Shown here piece after piece: positions 62,239-64,000 of a DNA stretch of 64,000 nucleotides; positions within the stretch are counted from its first letter, which is position 1, and each line of letters opens with the position of its first letter. The stretch covers positions 124,001 to 188,000 of the forward strand of contig NZ_CP069178.1 of NCBI RefSeq assembly GCF_016812035.1. The letters run 5' to 3'. The position numbers and the translations under genes were made by a program. The DNA is from Bulleidia sp. zg-1006. GTDB lineage: Bacteria > Bacillota_I > Bacilli_A > Erysipelotrichales > Erysipelotrichaceae. The notes beneath the pieces are model-generated. The model did not search any database, had not been told where the DNA came from, and saw nothing but the letters and a program-made list of their open reading frames with translations.

Positions 62239-62247
62239 TGCTAAAAT
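62239..62247 (+). promoter_or_regulatory. Extended -10 promoter, leaderless start of the PucR-type gene
   Basis: TGCTAAAAT ends 6 nt before ATG 62254 and no Shine-Dalgarno sequence exists, so the mRNA probably begins at the start codon. Confidence 0.5.
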
Positions 62248-62253
62248 AAAAAT

Positions 62254-63339
62254 ATGGATGTATTTGAACTTGTTTATCAATGTGAAACGCTTGAGGCTTA
62301 TATCAATGCGGTTGCTAAAGAAATCCAATGTCCAATGTGGCTGATGGATGAATATTTTCAAGTATTAGCGATATCTAACTATAAAAACGCTAGTCAATAT
62401 CTCAAAAGGATACAAGAAAGTGCCACTTGGCTAGAAGTGCTGGATCAATGGAATAATACTTTATCCAATCGTAGCTTAGAAGAAGAGTACCAATCCTTTG
62501 AAGATTATTTTTTTCATGTGCAAACCTATGCTCTGGATGTTCGCCAAGGGAAGAAACGGATTGGTCGTTTAACGATTATGAATGTAGATGGTGTTCCTAT
62601 TCCATCCTCTGTTTTAAAACAAATTGTACAAGGAGCCTCGATTTATCTTCGCAAACAAAAAGAACAACTTCCTTTTTCTTCAAAAGAATATTATTTATAT
62701 CAATTGCTCCATCGCTCTTCAGATGTTACACCGAATAAATTACCTTGGCATCGTTCTTATCGTTTATGGTTAGTGGAGATGGTTGAGAACAATAGTAATG
62801 CCCAAGCGTATTTATGGAATTGGTTGAAGCAAATTCCTGAACCGAAGATTGCCTATGTGCAACAAGAACAAGCTCTTATTTTAAGCAACCAATCAATTGT
62901 TTTGGAAAAGGAAATGATTTCCGGATCTTCTTTTTATTACGATGATTTACAGTATTTGCCAGAAGCGTATCAGCAAGCCTCTTTCGCTCTTTCTAAAAGG
63001 AAACATATTCTCCATTTTGAAGATGTGTATTGGGAATTTATTTATCAAAGCTTGAATGAAAAATATAATGGTCAGGCTTTTATTCTTCCATCATTATGGC
63101 GAATGAAACATTATGACAACCAATACCACAGTGACTATTGTCAAACCTTAGAGGCTTATATTCAAGGCAATTATTCTAAAAGTGAATGTGCTCGGCTATT
63201 AAAGCTTCATTTAAATACTGTTAAATACCGCTTCAAACAAATGGAAGAACTGTTTGGGCTGGATTTAAAGAAAGAAGAGCCCTTGTTAGAGCTTAGTTTA
63301 CGATTTATGCACTATCAAGAAAAAAACCAAGATGATTAG
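62254..63339 (+). CDS. PucR/CdaR-type transcriptional regulator
   Basis: 361 residues. The C-terminal PucR helix-turn-helix is clear (NYSKSECARLLKLHLNTVKY, then RFKQMEELFG, about 305-335). The N-terminal half (about 1-135) has a PAS/GAF-like pattern (CPMWLMDEYFQVLAIS, RIGRLTIMNVDG) and may bind a small ligand. It follows the secreted flavoprotein after a terminator, so it could regulate that gene; this is inference. Its stop overlaps the convergent ftsH stop by 4 nt. Confidence 0.87.
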   Translation: MDVFELVYQCETLEAYINAVAKEIQCPMWLMDEYFQVLAISNYKNASQYLKRIQESATWLEVLDQWNNTLSNRSLEEEYQSFEDYFFHVQTYALDVRQGKKRIGRLTIMNVDGVPIPSSVLKQIVQGASIYLRKQKEQLPFSSKEYYLYQLLHRSSDVTPNKLPWHRSYRLWLVEMVENNSNAQAYLWNWLKQIPEPKIAYVQQEQALILSNQSIVLEKEMISGSSFYYDDLQYLPEAYQQASFALSKRKHILHFEDVYWEFIYQSLNEKYNGQAFILPSLWRMKHYDNQYHSDYCQTLEAYIQGNYSKSECARLLKLHLNTVKYRFKQMEELFGLDLKKEEPLLELSLRFMHYQEKNQDD

Positions 63340-64000
63340 TCTTGGTTTTCGTCTGTTTGGACTTGTCCACTTGTTCCATTCAAGATATTCATGAATTCTT
63401 CACCGGTAATGGTTTCTTTTTCATAAAGGAATTGAGCTAGTTTATCTAGGTCTTGTTTATGTTCGGTTAATAAGGATTTTGCTAAATCGTGTTGCTTCTT
63501 AACCAAAGCAACGACTTTCTTATCAATTTCACCAGCTGTCGCATCGGAGCAAGCTATAGATGTATCGCCACCTAGGTATTTATTCTGCACGGTTTCCATC
63601 GCCACCATATCAAAATCAGACATACCGTAACGAGTAATCATGGCTCTAGCTAATCGAGTGGCTTGTTCAATATCATTGGAAGCTCCGGTTGTAATTGAAC
63701 CAAACGCTACTTCTTCAGCGGCACGACCACCTGTTAAAGTCGCGATTCTTTCTTCCAATTCTTCTTTAGTGTATAGAGGATGGTTTCCTTCTTCCACTTG
63801 CATGGTATAACCAAGAGCACCGGAAGTACGAGGGATAATCGTAATCTTTTGCACAGGGGAGCTATGTGTTTGTAAAGCGGCCACTAGGGCATGACCTATT
63901 TCATGGTAAGAAACAACCAACTTTTCTTTGTCCGTTAAAATCGCATTCTTCTTTTGATAACCGGCAAAGACAACTTCGATACTTTCCTCTAAATCTCTTT
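63336..64000 (-). CDS. ftsH: ATP-dependent zinc metalloprotease FtsH (C-terminal part)
   Basis: Open to the window edge; 221 residues visible. Membrane-bound AAA+ protease for quality control. The visible part starts within the segment just before the protease domain (LEESIEVVFAGYQKKNAILT), then the zinc motif HEIGH (usually HEAGH), TTGASNDIEQATRLARAMIT, RYGMSDF and LTGGRAAEEVAFG. Another zinc ligand, Asp, lies in SNDIEQ. It ends with an acidic tail. Confidence 0.96.
   Translation of the reverse strand, partial: RDLEESIEVVFAGYQKKNAILTDKEKLVVSYHEIGHALVAALQTHSSPVQKITIIPRTSGALGYTMQVEEGNHPLYTKEELEERIATLTGGRAAEEVAFGSITTGASNDIEQATRLARAMITRYGMSDFDMVAMETVQNKYLGGDTSIACSDATAGEIDKKVVALVKKQHDLAKSLLTEHKQDLDKLAQFLYEKETITGEEFMNILNGTSGQVQTDENQD

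Overview
The window comes from a low-GC, Gram-positive-type (Firmicutes/Bacillota) chromosome. Evidence: strong AGGAGG ribosome binding sites, rho-independent terminators ending in T runs, lipoproteins with lipoboxes, a sortase-type surface protein, and conserved firmicute gene orders (rpsF-ssb-rpsR, ecfA1-ecfA2-ecfT-truA, rplM-rpsI, yybS-gdpP-rplI-dnaB, walJ-rlmH, pgk-tpiA-eno, secG-rnr-smpB-ssrA). Gene content and style suggest an Erysipelotrichia-like host-associated bacterium (Solobacterium/Bulleidia type). That assignment is inference only; no 16S gene is present.

Layout. 1-2.1 kb: end of uvrB, then rpsF-ssb-rpsR. 2.2-8 kb: dipeptidase PepV, then a Tro-like metal ABC operon with a DtxR-type repressor and a DtxR-box operator over its promoter. 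One permease carries a C-terminal winged-helix-like extension. 8.1-13.4 kb: an AT-rich accessory block with a decayed lipoprotein gene, a two-component system and a Vex-like ABC exporter. 13.5-15 kb: guanine-type purine riboswitch and an AzgA-family purine permease. 15-21.3 kb: gpmA, three poorly characterised proteins (one a HAD-fold protein without its catalytic aspartates), the ECF transporter energising module and truA. 21.3-26.3 kb: a complete fructose-type PTS operon with its own PRD regulator on the minus strand, lying between truA and rplM-rpsI, which are usually neighbours.

26.6-27.5 kb: rplM-rpsI. 27.6-32.8 kb: an accessory island for sulfur metabolism (YedE-like transporter, APC permease, CoA-disulfide/persulfide reductase with rhodanese domain). 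It has different arginine codon use, begins with an unassigned structured leader and ends beside a frameshifted serine-recombinase relic. 32.9-35.8 kb: large repetitive cell-wall-anchored protein. 36-43.7 kb: yybS-gdpP-rplI-dnaB, an M23 endopeptidase, walJ, a small membrane protein and rlmH. 43.9-49 kb: ferritin, HPr, phosphohexomutase, DUF885 protein and uracil-DNA glycosylase. 49-52.5 kb: pgk-tpiA-eno. 52.7-56.8 kb: thioredoxin-like lipoprotein, secG, rnr, smpB and tmRNA. 56.9-58.3 kb: gene debris, a GNAT acetyltransferase and a DUF1697 protein just downstream of ssrA. 58.7-64 kb: DUF308 protein, Lgt-like enzyme, RpiB, a secreted flavoprotein reductase, a PucR-type regulator and the C-terminal part of ftsH.

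How the parts fit: the backbone supports translation, DNA replication/repair and glycolysis. HPr (44.6 kb) would phosphorylate the PTS at 22-26 kb, whose aldolase feeds lower glycolysis (tpiA, pgk, gpmA, eno). Metal uptake (3.7-7.9 kb) and ferritin (43.9 kb) form the metal-homeostasis set. I found no CRISPR array, no tRNA or rRNA gene and no intact insertion sequence. The items most worth a second look are the metal permease-winged helix fusion with its DtxR box, the sulfur island with its structured leader, the pseudo-HAD protein, and the decay products near 8.5, 32.6 and 57 kb.
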